Counted from the first letter of the stretch, positions 48,985 to 58,776 are shown. The stretch is DNA of 64,000 bases from Cytophagales bacterium (GCA_017303805.1 JAFLBQ010000001.1:62001-126000), one strand, 5' to 3'. Program-made: numbers and translations. Notes: generated from the letters alone by a model not told the origin.

Positions 48985-50382
48985 ATGACTTTTATTAAAT
49001 CAGACTTCTTGCTGCAGTCTGCGCAAGCAGTTACGCTCTACGAACAATTTGCTGCTCCCTGTGCGATTGTGGATTATCACAATCACCTATCGCCTAAAGA
49101 CATAGCCGAAAACCGCCAGTTTGCTAACCTGGCAGAAATCTGGTTGGAGGGCGATCATTATAAATGGCGGGCCATGCGTATAAATGGGGTGCCGGAAGAA
49201 TATTGCACAGGCGCGCGCGACCCTTACGAAAAATTTTTAGGGTGGGCTAAAACGGTCCCTCAAACGCTGCGCAATCCACTTTATCATTGGACACACCTTG
49301 AATTGAAAAATTATTTTGGAATTCAAGAATTATTGAATGAGCAAACGGCTGGCCTGATTTATGAAAAGGCCTCCGCATGCCTGCAACAACCCGAATTCAG
49401 AGTGCAAGCGCTGCTTAAAAAAATGAATGTGGCAGTAGTTGGCACAACCGATGATCCGATCGATTCGCTAGAATATCATTCGCAATTTGTAAAATCGAAG
49501 GTGGGCTTTAAGATGGTGCCAACTTTTAGACCCGATAAAGCTTATGCAACGCATGATAGCGCAGCGTATAACCTGTATGTAGATAAATTAAGTAGTGCAG
49601 CTGGCATTACCATTCATACCCTTGAAGATTTACTGGCGGCTTTAAAAAACAGGATTGACTTTTTCGATTCGCTCGGATGCCGGGCTGCTGACCATGGCCT
49701 CGAATTTTTGTATTTCGAACCGGATGCACATAAAAAGTCGTACGCGGTGTTTAAAAAAATCAGACAGGGCGACACGCTTTCCATGGCTGAACAGCTTACG
49801 CTGCGCTGCGCAATTTTAATTTCACTTTCCAGGTGGTACCACGAAAAGGAGTGGGCGCAGCAATTTCACGTAGGCGCAATCCGAAACAATAACGACCGGA
49901 TGTTGCAAACGCTGGGACCTGATACCGGTTTCGATTCGATAGGAGATTTTGCACAAGCAAAGCACATGGCGCTTTACTTTAATGCACTGGATGCCACTAA
50001 TCAATTGGCGCGCACCATCATTTATAATTTGAATCCAGCCGATAACGAAGTATTTGCAACCATGCTTGGAAATTTTTCCGATGGCAGCATTCCCGGAAAA
50101 ATGCAATGGGGCTCGGCCTGGTGGTTTCTCGATCAGAAAGATGGGATGGAAAAGCAATTGAACGCCCTTTCGAACATGGGCTTGTTGGCGCACTTTGTGG
50201 GTATGGTTACCGATTCGCGAAGCTTTCTCTCATTTCCGCGCCACGAATATTTTAGAAGAATAGTGTGCAATTTAATAGGTGAAGACATAAAGCGGGGATT
50301 GTTACCCGATTCGATGGAACTGGCCGGAGAACTGGTGAGCCGGATCTGTCATAAAAATGCGATGACCTATTTTCGGTTTTAG
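48985..50382 (+). CDS. uxaC: Glucuronate/galacturonate isomerase
   Basis: 465 residues, family length. Motifs: DYHNHLSPKDIAENR near residue 29 (metal-binding His pair), WKWRAMR-like YKWRAMRINGVPEE, FDSIGDFAQAKHMALYFNAL and the C-terminal DSRSFLSFPRHEYFRRI. It converts D-galacturonate to D-tagaturonate (and D-glucuronate to D-fructuronate), the first step of the pathway encoded around it. Confidence 0.95.
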   Translation: MTFIKSDFLLQSAQAVTLYEQFAAPCAIVDYHNHLSPKDIAENRQFANLAEIWLEGDHYKWRAMRINGVPEEYCTGARDPYEKFLGWAKTVPQTLRNPLYHWTHLELKNYFGIQELLNEQTAGLIYEKASACLQQPEFRVQALLKKMNVAVVGTTDDPIDSLEYHSQFVKSKVGFKMVPTFRPDKAYATHDSAAYNLYVDKLSSAAGITIHTLEDLLAALKNRIDFFDSLGCRAADHGLEFLYFEPDAHKKSYAVFKKIRQGDTLSMAEQLTLRCAILISLSRWYHEKEWAQQFHVGAIRNNNDRMLQTLGPDTGFDSIGDFAQAKHMALYFNALDATNQLARTIIYNLNPADNEVFATMLGNFSDGSIPGKMQWGSAWWFLDQKDGMEKQLNALSNMGLLAHFVGMVTDSRSFLSFPRHEYFRRIVCNLIGEDIKRGLLPDSMELAGELVSRICHKNAMTYFRF

Positions 50383-50466
50383 GACTGCACCTGGAAATTA
50401 TCGACTGCCCAGTTTAGTTAAGATCAGGATGAAGTTGTAATCCCCTGCAAGAAGCGGAGCTTCGAA

Positions 50467-51492
50467 TTAACCATTTCGCAAGGAAGATTGCCGCACCACT
50501 AATTCGGGTTTCAACACCACTTTTTGTGGAATGAATTTTTCATTCCGGTTTTCAACTTCCTCCAGAAAAATTTCGGCTGCGGCATTGCCTATTCGCATGC
50601 TGTGTTGCTCCACCGTAGAGAGCGAGGGTTCGGTAAGTTCAGTAAAAGCCTCGTTGCTAAAACCAACCAATGCCACTTGTTGCGGCACTTTGATGTTGCG
50701 TTCCTTTAAAATTTGCAAAGCGCCCATTACCCCCAAGGCACTGGCCGAAAAAATACCATCCGGTGGCTGAGGCAGCGAAAGTACTTTTTGTGTGCTGGTG
50801 CGTCCATCTTCCAATTGCAAATTGCTTTCCACAATCAGCGTTTCATCGTAAGGTAGTTTATAAGCTTGCAATGCCTCGCGGTAGCCACGCAGGCGTTCGC
50901 GATAAATACTTAGTTTTTGAATACTGGTATAATGTGCAATACGTTTGCATCCTTGCTGAATAAGATGTTCAGTTGCTTTATAAGCTCCCAGATAATCATC
51001 AATTACTACCTGGCTCACTTCCAGTTCGTCATTCGACCTATCGAAAAGAATTACCGGTACTCCTTTTTCGTGCGCTTTTAAAAAATGCGAAAAGTCTTTG
51101 GTTTGCTTGGCGAAGGAAGCGATAATACCATCTACCCGGGCACTCAGCAGCGCGTTAACAGTTGCCACTTCTTTTTCGTAGTCATCATGGCTTTGGCAAA
51201 TCATTACGTTGTAGCGGGCATTGTTGGCAATTTCTTCAATACCCCGTACAACCGATGAAAAGAAGCTTCTGTTAACAGTAGGCACTATGATGCCAATGAT
51301 GTTACTTTTTCCACTGCGAAGTGCAGCAGCAATGTGGTTAGGTTGGTAGTTTAATTTTTCGGCCGCTTTGCGAACCGCTTTTTTGGTTGCCTCGCTAATG
51401 CGCGGGTGGTCGTTTAAGGCCCGCGATACAGTAGAAGCGGTAATGCTTAATTTCTCAGCTATATCGTGAATGGTTGATTTCCCTTTTCTCAT
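50467..51492 (-). CDS. LacI-family transcriptional regulator
   Basis: 341 residues: an N-terminal helix-turn-helix TIHDIAEKLSITASTVSRALNDHPRISEAT, the hinge helix NHIAAALRSGKSNIIG, and a periplasmic-binding-protein-like effector domain (GIIVPTVNRSFFSSVV, ISAR-like DGIIASF, FSNEAFTELTEPSLSTVEQ). It is the last gene of the uxaA minus-strand operon, 3 bases after the dehydrogenase remnant, and most likely controls the hexuronate genes in response to a pathway intermediate. Confidence 0.92.
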   Translation of the reverse strand: MRKGKSTIHDIAEKLSITASTVSRALNDHPRISEATKKAVRKAAEKLNYQPNHIAAALRSGKSNIIGIIVPTVNRSFFSSVVRGIEEIANNARYNVMICQSHDDYEKEVATVNALLSARVDGIIASFAKQTKDFSHFLKAHEKGVPVILFDRSNDELEVSQVVIDDYLGAYKATEHLIQQGCKRIAHYTSIQKLSIYRERLRGYREALQAYKLPYDETLIVESNLQLEDGRTSTQKVLSLPQPPDGIFSASALGVMGALQILKERNIKVPQQVALVGFSNEAFTELTEPSLSTVEQHSMRIGNAAAEIFLEEVENRNEKFIPQKVVLKPELVVRQSSLRNG

Positions 51493-51495
51493 AGG

Positions 51496-51909
51496 TTAGA
51501 GTTCGTTTGCAGGTTTACCGATGGTTGCAAGCAGTCCGCCATCAACAAAAATAATTTGTCCGTTCACAAAATCGCTGGCTGCCGAAGATAAAAAGATGGC
51601 GGCTCCGGCCAGGTCTGCCGGATCGCCCCATCTTCCGGCTGGTGTACGGTTAATAATAAAGTCGTTAAACGGATGGCCCGCCACGCGAATGGGAGCCGTT
51701 TGTTCAGTAGCAAAATAACCGGGCCCAATGGCATTTACCTGTATGTTATACCGGGCCCATTCTGTTGCCATGTTGCGGGTAAGCATTTTTAAACCACCTT
51801 TGGCTGCGGCATAGGCGCCTACTGTGTTGCGGCCGAGTTCGCTCATCATCGAGCAGATGTTAATAATTTTTCTGGCCTGGCGTTTAATCATGTAGTGCGC
51901 TGCATGTGA
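51496..51909 (-). pseudogene. SDR-family dehydrogenase gene lacking its 5' third
   Basis: The readable part matches the C-terminal half of a gluconate 5-dehydrogenase/KduD-like short-chain dehydrogenase: INICSMMSELGRNTVGAYAAAKGG (catalytic Ser, Tyr and Lys), PGYFATE and the end GQIIFVDGGLL. The nucleotide-binding N-terminus (TGxxxGIG, about 110-125 residues) is absent. Homology seems to begin a few codons before the ATG at 51891 and stops at the 7-bp repeat, where an in-frame stop lies at 51913. Without the cofactor site it should be inactive. Confidence 0.82.
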
Positions 51910-51977
51910 TTCCTAATTCCTAATTCTTGATTCCTGATTCCTGATTCCTGATTCCTAATTCCTAATTCCTAATTCCT
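51908..51977. repeat. 7-bp tandem repeat, 10 units of RATTCCT
   Basis: Ten units, GATTCCT or AATTCCT with one AATTCTT, follow without interruption. The last unit supplies the stop codon of uxaA (minus strand, 51976-51978), and the first touches the broken end of the dehydrogenase remnant. Confidence 0.93.
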
Positions 51978-53622
51978 ACAACGACACCCCCCGTTTCCAT
52001 GGAATGAAATCATCCTGATGTAACTGCTGAGCTTTTGCTTTAATCCTACCACTGGCCACTTCGATAATATATTCCAGAATATCTTCGCCAGCTTGTTCAA
52101 TGGTTTTTTCGCCCGTAATAACGGGGCCACAATCAACATCAATTAGATCGGGCATTTTTTGCGCAAGCCGTGTGTTAGACGATAATTTTATTACTGGAGT
52201 GATAGGATTACCCGTGGGTGTTCCCAACCCCGTGGTGAATAAAATAATGTTGCAGCCGGCCCCGGCCAGTGCGGTAGTGCTTTCAACATCGTTGCCCGGG
52301 GTGCATAGTAGATTCAAACCAGGCTGGGTGCGGTATTCGGGGTAATCGAGCACAGCCACGATGGGCGAGGTGCCACCTTTTTTCGCGGCCCCAGCCGATT
52401 TCATAGCATCGGTAATCAGTCCGTCTTTTATGTTGCCAGGCGAAGGATTCATATCGAAACCGGAGCCAACAGCTTTTGCCGCATTGGAGTAGGCGCGCAT
52501 TAAAGTGCTAAACCGGTTGGCGGTTGCATCATCTACGGCCCGGTTTATTAATTCTTGTTCCACTCCACACAACTCCGGAAATTCGGAGAGGATGGAAGAA
52601 CCACCCAAAGCAACCAATAGGTCGGAGGTGTGACCAATTGCCGGGTTGGCCGAAATGCCCGAGAAGCCATCGGAGCCACCGCACTCAAGCCCCACTACCA
52701 GTTTGCTAAGCGGAGCAGGTTTTCTTTCTTGTTTGTTGGCTTCGGCCAAAGCCAAAAACGTTTGCCGAATGGCTTGCATCAACAACTCATTCTCAGTTCC
52801 TTCTTTTTGTTGTTCCAATAGGATGAATGGCTTTTTAAATTCACCAGCCCGCTCGGCTAATTTCTTCTTAAGAATAGCGGGCTGAGCATTCTGGCAGCCT
52901 AAACTTAATACGGTAGCACCGGCAACATTGGGGTTGTGCATGTACCCGGCAATCAGGCCGCATAAAGCTTCCGAGTCTTGCCGTGTTCCTCCGCACCCGC
53001 CCTCGTGTGTTAAAAATTTTATGCCATCGATTTGCGCGAAGAGTGGCCCGTGTTGGGTTGGCTGGGTGGTGGGCAAAATTACCTGTTCAATCTTTTCAGA
53101 GTTACCTTGCTGATGCAATTGAACCAACTCGCGTACATAACTTTTGTAGGCATTATACTTGCTAAAGCCCAACTCTTCTTCAAAGGCTTGTTTAATCACA
53201 TTCACATTGCGGTTCTCGCAAAATACCAGTGGCACTACAATCCAATAGTTGGCGGTGCCTACCTGCCCATCCGGGCGGTGAAATCCTAAAAAGGTTTTGT
53301 TACGCCACCGCGCTACATCAGGCATTTTCCAGTTTCCATTTTCAGTTCTGGTGGTAAAGGATGCAGCCTCGTGCTTCACATTGTGTGTGCCAATGGCACC
53401 ACCGGCCGGAATGACTTCGGTGGCCTTGCCCACAACTACGCCATACATATAGATGGTATCGCCTGGTTGCATGGTGCGCTCAACAAATTTATGCTTAGCC
53501 GGAATCTCGTTTACCAGCGTAAGGTTGGTGCCGTGGTATTCGATCGTTTCACCTGTTGGTAAATCGGTAAGCGCCACAAATACATTGTCGGCCGGGTGAA
53601 TTTTTATAAACTTGTTTGTCAT
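51976..53622 (-). CDS. uxaA: Altronate dehydratase
   Basis: 548 residues: an N-terminal SAF domain (about 1-95, with GGAIGTHNVKHE) fused to the large UxaA/GarD domain (FHRPDGQVGTANYWIVVPLVFCENRNV, LTHEGGCGG, LECGGSDGFSGISANPAIG, DYPEYRTQPGLNLLCTPGND). It removes water from D-altronate to give 2-keto-3-deoxygluconate, using iron. It is first in the minus-strand run with the dehydrogenase remnant and lacI, and divergent from kdgK. Confidence 0.95.
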   Translation of the reverse strand: MTNKFIKIHPADNVFVALTDLPTGETIEYHGTNLTLVNEIPAKHKFVERTMQPGDTIYMYGVVVGKATEVIPAGGAIGTHNVKHEAASFTTRTENGNWKMPDVARWRNKTFLGFHRPDGQVGTANYWIVVPLVFCENRNVNVIKQAFEEELGFSKYNAYKSYVRELVQLHQQGNSEKIEQVILPTTQPTQHGPLFAQIDGIKFLTHEGGCGGTRQDSEALCGLIAGYMHNPNVAGATVLSLGCQNAQPAILKKKLAERAGEFKKPFILLEQQKEGTENELLMQAIRQTFLALAEANKQERKPAPLSKLVVGLECGGSDGFSGISANPAIGHTSDLLVALGGSSILSEFPELCGVEQELINRAVDDATANRFSTLMRAYSNAAKAVGSGFDMNPSPGNIKDGLITDAMKSAGAAKKGGTSPIVAVLDYPEYRTQPGLNLLCTPGNDVESTTALAGAGCNIILFTTGLGTPTGNPITPVIKLSSNTRLAQKMPDLIDVDCGPVITGEKTIEQAGEDILEYIIEVASGRIKAKAQQLHQDDFIPWKRGVSL

Positions 53623-53727
53623 ATAGATAAACCCATTATATTATTTTCATAATTTAAAGAACAAGCCCGTTTTAAACCTAATTTTCAGTGCTGGTCAAAG
53701 CTACCGGTACTAAAACAATAACAAAGC

Positions 53728-54729
53728 ATGACCCCAAAAAAAGTAATAACCTTCGGAGAAATAATGATGCGTCTTTCGGCCCCCGCCTTTGCGCGGTTTA
53801 CGCAAACCGATCGCTTTCAGGTTTTATATGCCGGCAGCGAAGCCAATGTAGCCGCATCGCTGGCCATTTTGGGTGTGCCTGCCGCGCATGTTACCCGTTT
53901 TCCGGATACTGATCTGGGCGTAGCGGCCACGCAATCGCTCATGCGTTGCGGTGTAGAGGTGCAACATATTGTTTATGGCGATGGAAGATTAGGTATTTAT
54001 TTTTTGGAGAACGGAGCCATGCAACGCTCATCCAAAATCATCTACGACCGGTTCGATTCGGCTTTTGCAAGAATTACCACTGGCGAAATAGATTGGAGCT
54101 ATGTTTTTCAAGATGCACAATGGTTTCATTGGACAGGCATTACTCCGGCAATCTCGCAGGGCGCGGCCGATGTATGCGCAGAGGCTATACTCGCTGCGCG
54201 TAAATCAGGACTCACTGTTTCGGGTGACATAAATTATAGAAGAAACCTGTGGCAGTACGGCAAATCGGCAACCGATGTAATGCCGGGACTTATTGAGATG
54301 ACCGACATTATTGTGGGTGGAACTACCGATTTTGAAAATTGTTTAAATATTTCTGAGAAGAATTTTGAGAAGGCCTGCCAGCAGGTGATGCGGCAGTTTC
54401 CTGTGGTTAAGAAATTAACTTCCACACACCGCGAATCCATCAGTTCATCACACAATAAAATAAACGCGCGGTTGTGGAATGGCAAGCAACTGCTCACTTC
54501 GGCAACATACGATCTTACGCACATTGTAGATCGGGTGGGCACAGGCGATGCCTACATGGCCGGGTTAATTTATAAATGGATTCATCAACAATCCGATCAG
54601 CAAGCTATTGAATTTGGAATTGCAGCCAGCGCCCTCAAACACTCCATAGAAGGCGATGTAAACCTGGCCACAGCCGAAGAAATCGAGTTGTTGGTGAAAG
54701 GCGAAAATGTAGGCAAACTTTTACGCTAA
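53728..54729 (+). CDS. kdgK: 2-keto-3-deoxygluconate kinase
   Basis: 333 residues of the PfkB sugar kinase family: VITFGEIMMRLSAP at the start, the AGSEANVAASLAILG segment, SGDINYRRNLW and the catalytic signature DRVGTGDAYMAGLI (Asp of GTGDA near residue 274). It phosphorylates the UxaA product to KDPG. The divergent gap with uxaA holds the short palindrome TACCGGTA at 53702-53709, a weak second operator candidate. The stop overlaps the aldolase start (TAATG). Confidence 0.93.
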   Translation: MTPKKVITFGEIMMRLSAPAFARFTQTDRFQVLYAGSEANVAASLAILGVPAAHVTRFPDTDLGVAATQSLMRCGVEVQHIVYGDGRLGIYFLENGAMQRSSKIIYDRFDSAFARITTGEIDWSYVFQDAQWFHWTGITPAISQGAADVCAEAILAARKSGLTVSGDINYRRNLWQYGKSATDVMPGLIEMTDIIVGGTTDFENCLNISEKNFEKACQQVMRQFPVVKKLTSTHRESISSSHNKINARLWNGKQLLTSATYDLTHIVDRVGTGDAYMAGLIYKWIHQQSDQQAIEFGIAASALKHSIEGDVNLATAEEIELLVKGENVGKLLR

Positions 54730-55394
54730 TGGAGTTGGGGAAGGAGCACATCATCCACACCATCAAGAGTACAGGTATTGTGCCGCTGTTTTCGCACGAA
54801 GATGCAACTGTTGTACTGCAGGTAGTGGAGGCATTGTACCAGGGTGGGGCCCGCGTGTTTGAGTTTACCAACCGCAAGCCAAATGCGTTGCAGGTTTTTC
54901 AACAACTCGTAGCCCGTGCGTCCAACTTTCCTGAAATGGTGTTGGGGGTAGGTACTGTAATGGATGCGGTAACTACCAGCAAATTTATTGATGCGGGAGC
55001 GCACCTGGTGATTGCTCCGATCTTAAAAACAGAAATGGCAGCCGTTTGCCACACACATCATAAACTTTGGATACCGGGTTGTGCTACACTTACAGAAATT
55101 GTAACTGCAAAAGAAGCAGGTGCCGAAATCATAAAAGTCTTTCCGGGTTCGGTGGTAGGGCCGGGTTTTGTTTCGGCAATTATGCCGGTGGTGCCTACTT
55201 TGCAGTTAATGATTACAGGTGGGGTAGAGCCAACCGAACAAAGTTTGTCGGCCTGGTTTAAAGCAGGTGCAACTTGTGTGGGCCTCGGTTCGCAATTGAT
55301 TACGCAATCTCTGATTCAAAATAAACAATGGCAATTACTAAGCAGCAAGACAGCCGAAGTGCTTGCCTTGGTTAAGGCAATTAAATCGAAATGA
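54729..55394 (+). CDS. kdgA: 2-keto-3-deoxy-6-phosphogluconate aldolase
   Basis: 221 residues. The class I aldolase barrel is clear: RVFEFTNRKPNAL (Glu of the active site), VLGVGTVMDAVTT, FIPGCATLTE-like WIPGCATLTEIVTAKEAGAEIIKVFPG with the Schiff-base Lys, and ITGGVEPTEQSLSAWFKAGATCVGLGSQL. It splits KDPG into pyruvate and glyceraldehyde 3-phosphate, the last step of the pathway. Start overlaps the kdgK stop. Confidence 0.95.
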   Translation: MELGKEHIIHTIKSTGIVPLFSHEDATVVLQVVEALYQGGARVFEFTNRKPNALQVFQQLVARASNFPEMVLGVGTVMDAVTTSKFIDAGAHLVIAPILKTEMAAVCHTHHKLWIPGCATLTEIVTAKEAGAEIIKVFPGSVVGPGFVSAIMPVVPTLQLMITGGVEPTEQSLSAWFKAGATCVGLGSQLITQSLIQNKQWQLLSSKTAEVLALVKAIKSK

Positions 55395-55414
55395 ATTTAC
55401 CTAAATAGAGCCGC

Positions 55415-56773
55415 GTGGAAAACTTAAAGAAAATTGGAAATTACCGATGGACGATTTGTGCCCTGGTGTTTTTTGCTACTACCGTAAACTACCTCGACCG
55501 ACAGGTGCTCAGTTTGTTGCAGCCACGCCTGGAAGAACTTTTTGGTTGGACAAATAGCGACTACGCCAACATTGCGGCCGTGTTTCAATTTACCTACGCG
55601 GTGTCGATGCTTTTTGCCGGAAGACTTATTGATAGGCTGGGCACCAAATGGGGCTATGGCTGGGCCATTATCATTTGGTCTATTGGTGCAGTAGTGCATG
55701 CACTTGCCATTCCGATAGGACAAAGTATGGTGGCGGTGCTGGGCTGGGCCGGCATAGCAAGTTTTTCGGTGTCGGTAGTGGGTTTTATGTTTTCGCGCGC
55801 GCTGCTTGCCTTTGGCGAGGCTGGGAATTTTCCGGCAGCCATTAAGGCCACAGCCGAATATTTTCCCAAGAAGGAGCGCTCGCTGGCCACCGGCATTTTT
55901 AACTCCGGTGCTAATATAGGGGCCATACTTGCTCCGTTAACAGTGCCGTGGATTTACCAGCAATGGGGTTGGGAAGCGGCCTTTATTATTGTAGGAGCAA
56001 TAGGGTTTTTGTGGTTGGGCCTCTGGTTAGTGTACTATGAAAAACCCGAGCAACAAAAACGTTTGTCAGCGGCAGAGTTAGCCTACATCCATAGCGATGA
56101 GAAAACAGAAAGCACCGCAGGCGCGGAAAAAGTTTCGTGGGTTCGCTTACTGCTGTACCCGCAAACCTGGTCGTTTGCATTTGGTAAGTTTATGACCGAT
56201 GGCGTTTGGTGGTTTTTCCTCTTTTGGTTGCCGGCCTACCTGAAGGCAAACTACAATATTGTTAACCAGGCGGTCATGATTCCTCTCGCAACCGTTTACA
56301 CCATGTCGATGATTGGCAGCGTGGCGGGCGGCTGGCTTCCCATGCGCTTTGTTCGTAACGGCTTGCATGTGTACGATGGTCGAATGCGGGCCATGCTCCT
56401 AATTGCGGTGTTTCCAATTGTTATTCTGGCCGCTCAACCGCTCGGGCCGGTTTCATATTGGTTTCCAATTATCTTAATCGGTATTGGTGCGGCTGCTCAC
56501 CAGGCGTGGAGTGCAAATCTTTTTACCACTGTTTCCGATATGTTTCCAAAAAAGGCCATCGGCTCGGTAGTGGGCATTGGTGGCATGGCTGGTGGCTTAG
56601 GTGCTGTGGCTGTTACCAAAACGGGTGGTGCGCTTTTCGATCATTATAAAGCATTGGGTCATATTGAAACTGGCTATACTATCATGTTTGCCGGTTGTGC
56701 AGTTGCGTACCTGGTAGCGTGGGCAATTATGAAAACCCTGGTGCCTCGGTATAAACCCATTACCGATCTTTGA
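55415..56773 (+). CDS. exuT: Hexuronate transporter, MFS family
   Basis: 452 residues with twelve membrane helices, start GTG at 55415. The anion:cation symporter marks are NYLDRQVLSLLQPRLEELFGW near residue 25, GRLIDRLGTKWGYGWAI and RALLAFGEAGNFPAAIKATAEYFPKKERSLATGIFNSGANIGA. It imports galacturonate or glucuronate with protons. It follows kdgA after 20 bases and completes the operon. Confidence 0.92.
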   Translation: MENLKKIGNYRWTICALVFFATTVNYLDRQVLSLLQPRLEELFGWTNSDYANIAAVFQFTYAVSMLFAGRLIDRLGTKWGYGWAIIIWSIGAVVHALAIPIGQSMVAVLGWAGIASFSVSVVGFMFSRALLAFGEAGNFPAAIKATAEYFPKKERSLATGIFNSGANIGAILAPLTVPWIYQQWGWEAAFIIVGAIGFLWLGLWLVYYEKPEQQKRLSAAELAYIHSDEKTESTAGAEKVSWVRLLLYPQTWSFAFGKFMTDGVWWFFLFWLPAYLKANYNIVNQAVMIPLATVYTMSMIGSVAGGWLPMRFVRNGLHVYDGRMRAMLLIAVFPIVILAAQPLGPVSYWFPIILIGIGAAAHQAWSANLFTTVSDMFPKKAIGSVVGIGGMAGGLGAVAVTKTGGALFDHYKALGHIETGYTIMFAGCAVAYLVAWAIMKTLVPRYKPITDL

Positions 56774-56800
56774 TTAGCTTTATGCTAAACTGATTTAAGT

Positions 56801-58102
56801 ATGATTCGCATGGCCCTGCTGTTGTTCGTTGTTGGCAACATATCTGCTCAATCGCTAACCAAAGAAGAGCGCAAGCTTCTTAAAATCGTAGCGGGCCATC
56901 AAAGGGAGGCTGTGCACTTTTTGGAACAAACCGTTACAATTAATAGCGGAACCTACAACACACAGGGTGTACGAAAAGTGGGTGGGATTTATCAAAAGTT
57001 TCTGGACGAACTGGGCTTTGCCACCCGGTGGGTTGAGATGCCTGCCGAGATGAACCGGGCGGGCCATTTGGTTGCAGAAATAAAAGGAACGAAAGGCAAA
57101 CGCCTGTTATTAATTGGCCACATCGACACCGTGTTTGAACCTGAGAGTCCGTTCCAAACGTGGGTACAAAACGACACCATTGCCACAGGGCCCGGCACCA
57201 ACGATATGAAAGGCGGCAACATGATTATGCTGTACGCACTAAAGGCCTTGAAGGAAGCCGGCTTGTTAAAAGACCGGCAGGTAATTGTGATTTTGCATGG
57301 CGATGAGGAAAGTGCCGGACGGCCCATTGCTATAAGCAGAAAAGATATTATTGAAGCAGCTTTACGCAGCGATATTGCATTATGCTTTGAAACCGGTACG
57401 GGCTTTAATTATGCAACCGTAGCGCGTAGGGGTAGCAGCAACTGGAAACTTTCCGTTACCGGAAAGCAGGCCCACTCATCCGGAGTGTTTTCTTCGTATG
57501 CCGGTGCCGGAGCTATTTACGAAGCATCCAGAATTTTAACCCGATTCTATACTGAGTTACAGGAAGAATTTCTAACCTATAACCCTGGTATTATAGCCGG
57601 TGGAACTCAGTTGAACTTAGACAGCACGTTTACCGATGCGCACGTGAATGGTAAGACCAACATTGTAGCCAACACGGCTGTGGTAAGTGGCGATTTGCGT
57701 TTTATTTCTGACGAGCAATTGCAACGTACGCGCGAAAGAATGCGCGCTATTGTTAAAGATAATCTGCCGGAGACAATGGCCGAGATTACGTTTACCGATG
57801 GCTATCCGGCTATGCCACCCACAGCGGGCAATATGGAAGTGCTGCTGAAGTTTAGCAAGGTAAGCGAAGACCTGGGGCAGGGAAAGGTGCAACCGTACAA
57901 CCCCGGGCTGCGCGGGGCCGGTGATATTTCTTTTGTGGCGCAATATCTTAATTGCCTGGATGGCTTAGGCGTTATGGGTGGTGGCGCCCATGCACCCCGC
58001 GAGTTTATAGATTTGCGTACGTTGCCCGCACTGCAACAACGGGTAGCTATTTTCATTCATCGGTTAACCTCCGAAAAAATCCCAACCAAATCTTCCCGGT
58101 AA
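56801..58102 (+). CDS. Secreted M20-family metallopeptidase (CPG2-like)
   Basis: 433 residues with a signal peptide ending GNISAQ. Zinc ligands and catalytic residues are in place: LLIGHIDTVFE (His, Asp), GPGTNDMKGG (bridging Asp), HGDEESAG (catalytic Glu and ligand), and GGGAHAPREF near the end. A dimerisation domain starts near residue 200 (VARRGSSNWKLSVTGKQAHS). The glutamate carboxypeptidase group removes C-terminal Glu from folates or peptides. It follows exuT by 28 bases but need not be part of that operon. Confidence 0.9.
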   Translation: MIRMALLLFVVGNISAQSLTKEERKLLKIVAGHQREAVHFLEQTVTINSGTYNTQGVRKVGGIYQKFLDELGFATRWVEMPAEMNRAGHLVAEIKGTKGKRLLLIGHIDTVFEPESPFQTWVQNDTIATGPGTNDMKGGNMIMLYALKALKEAGLLKDRQVIVILHGDEESAGRPIAISRKDIIEAALRSDIALCFETGTGFNYATVARRGSSNWKLSVTGKQAHSSGVFSSYAGAGAIYEASRILTRFYTELQEEFLTYNPGIIAGGTQLNLDSTFTDAHVNGKTNIVANTAVVSGDLRFISDEQLQRTRERMRAIVKDNLPETMAEITFTDGYPAMPPTAGNMEVLLKFSKVSEDLGQGKVQPYNPGLRGAGDISFVAQYLNCLDGLGVMGGGAHAPREFIDLRTLPALQQRVAIFIHRLTSEKIPTKSSR

Positions 58103-58185
58103 TCCGCAAAAGCGGTTCATAAAAAAATTATTTCACCTTTGTTAAAATAATTTACGTCCGGCTGGCGACTATGCTCGTGTAGTAA

Positions 58186-58764
58186 ATGAGCAGGCCCATG
58201 GATCTGGCAATGCAAGAACTAAAGCAAAATACATTTCTGCGCGAGAAGGATAAGCTTTTGGGCTTCATCCGAAACCGGGTTTCTTCCACCGAAGAAGCGG
58301 AGGATATTTTGCAGGATGTATTCTATCAGTTCATTGCCGGGTTTCAGGGCATCGAATCGCTGGATCGGGTAACTTCGTGGCTATACAGTGTGGCGCGAAA
58401 TAAAATCATCGATCGCTACCGCAGAGATGCAGCCCGCCCGCAGCGCACCGATTTTGAATGGCAGGCCGGCCGCGATGAGGATGCACCATTAACGCTACAG
58501 GAAATTTTACCAGACCTCGGCAGCAGCCCGGATGCAACCTTGCTGCGCGAAGCGATGTGGGAAGAAATTACTGAAGCACTGGCCGAGTTACCAGCCGAAC
58601 AGCGCGACATTTTCATACTTAATGAAATTGAAGAGAAAGGCTTTCGGGAAATTGCCGAAGAAACCGGCATAAGCATCAATACCCTGCTCTCGCGAAAGCG
58701 ATATGCAATTGTAGCCTTACGGAAACGCCTGCAAAAGTTATACGATGATTTGACAAACGATTGA
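58186..58764 (+). CDS. ECF-type RNA polymerase sigma factor
   Basis: 192 residues. Region 2 is visible as LLGFIRNRVSSTEEAEDILQDVFYQF and VTSWLYSVARNKIIDRYRRDAARP, region 4 as ALAELPAEQRDIFILNEIEEKGFREIAEETGISINTLLSRKRYA. ATG codons at 58198 and 58210 are alternative starts. No anti-sigma factor of standard type follows; instead a small membrane protein gene lies 57 bases on and may take that place, which is inference. Confidence 0.93.
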   Translation: MSRPMDLAMQELKQNTFLREKDKLLGFIRNRVSSTEEAEDILQDVFYQFIAGFQGIESLDRVTSWLYSVARNKIIDRYRRDAARPQRTDFEWQAGRDEDAPLTLQEILPDLGSSPDATLLREAMWEEITEALAELPAEQRDIFILNEIEEKGFREIAEETGISINTLLSRKRYAIVALRKRLQKLYDDLTND

Positions 58765-58776
58765 CAAAAAATAAAT

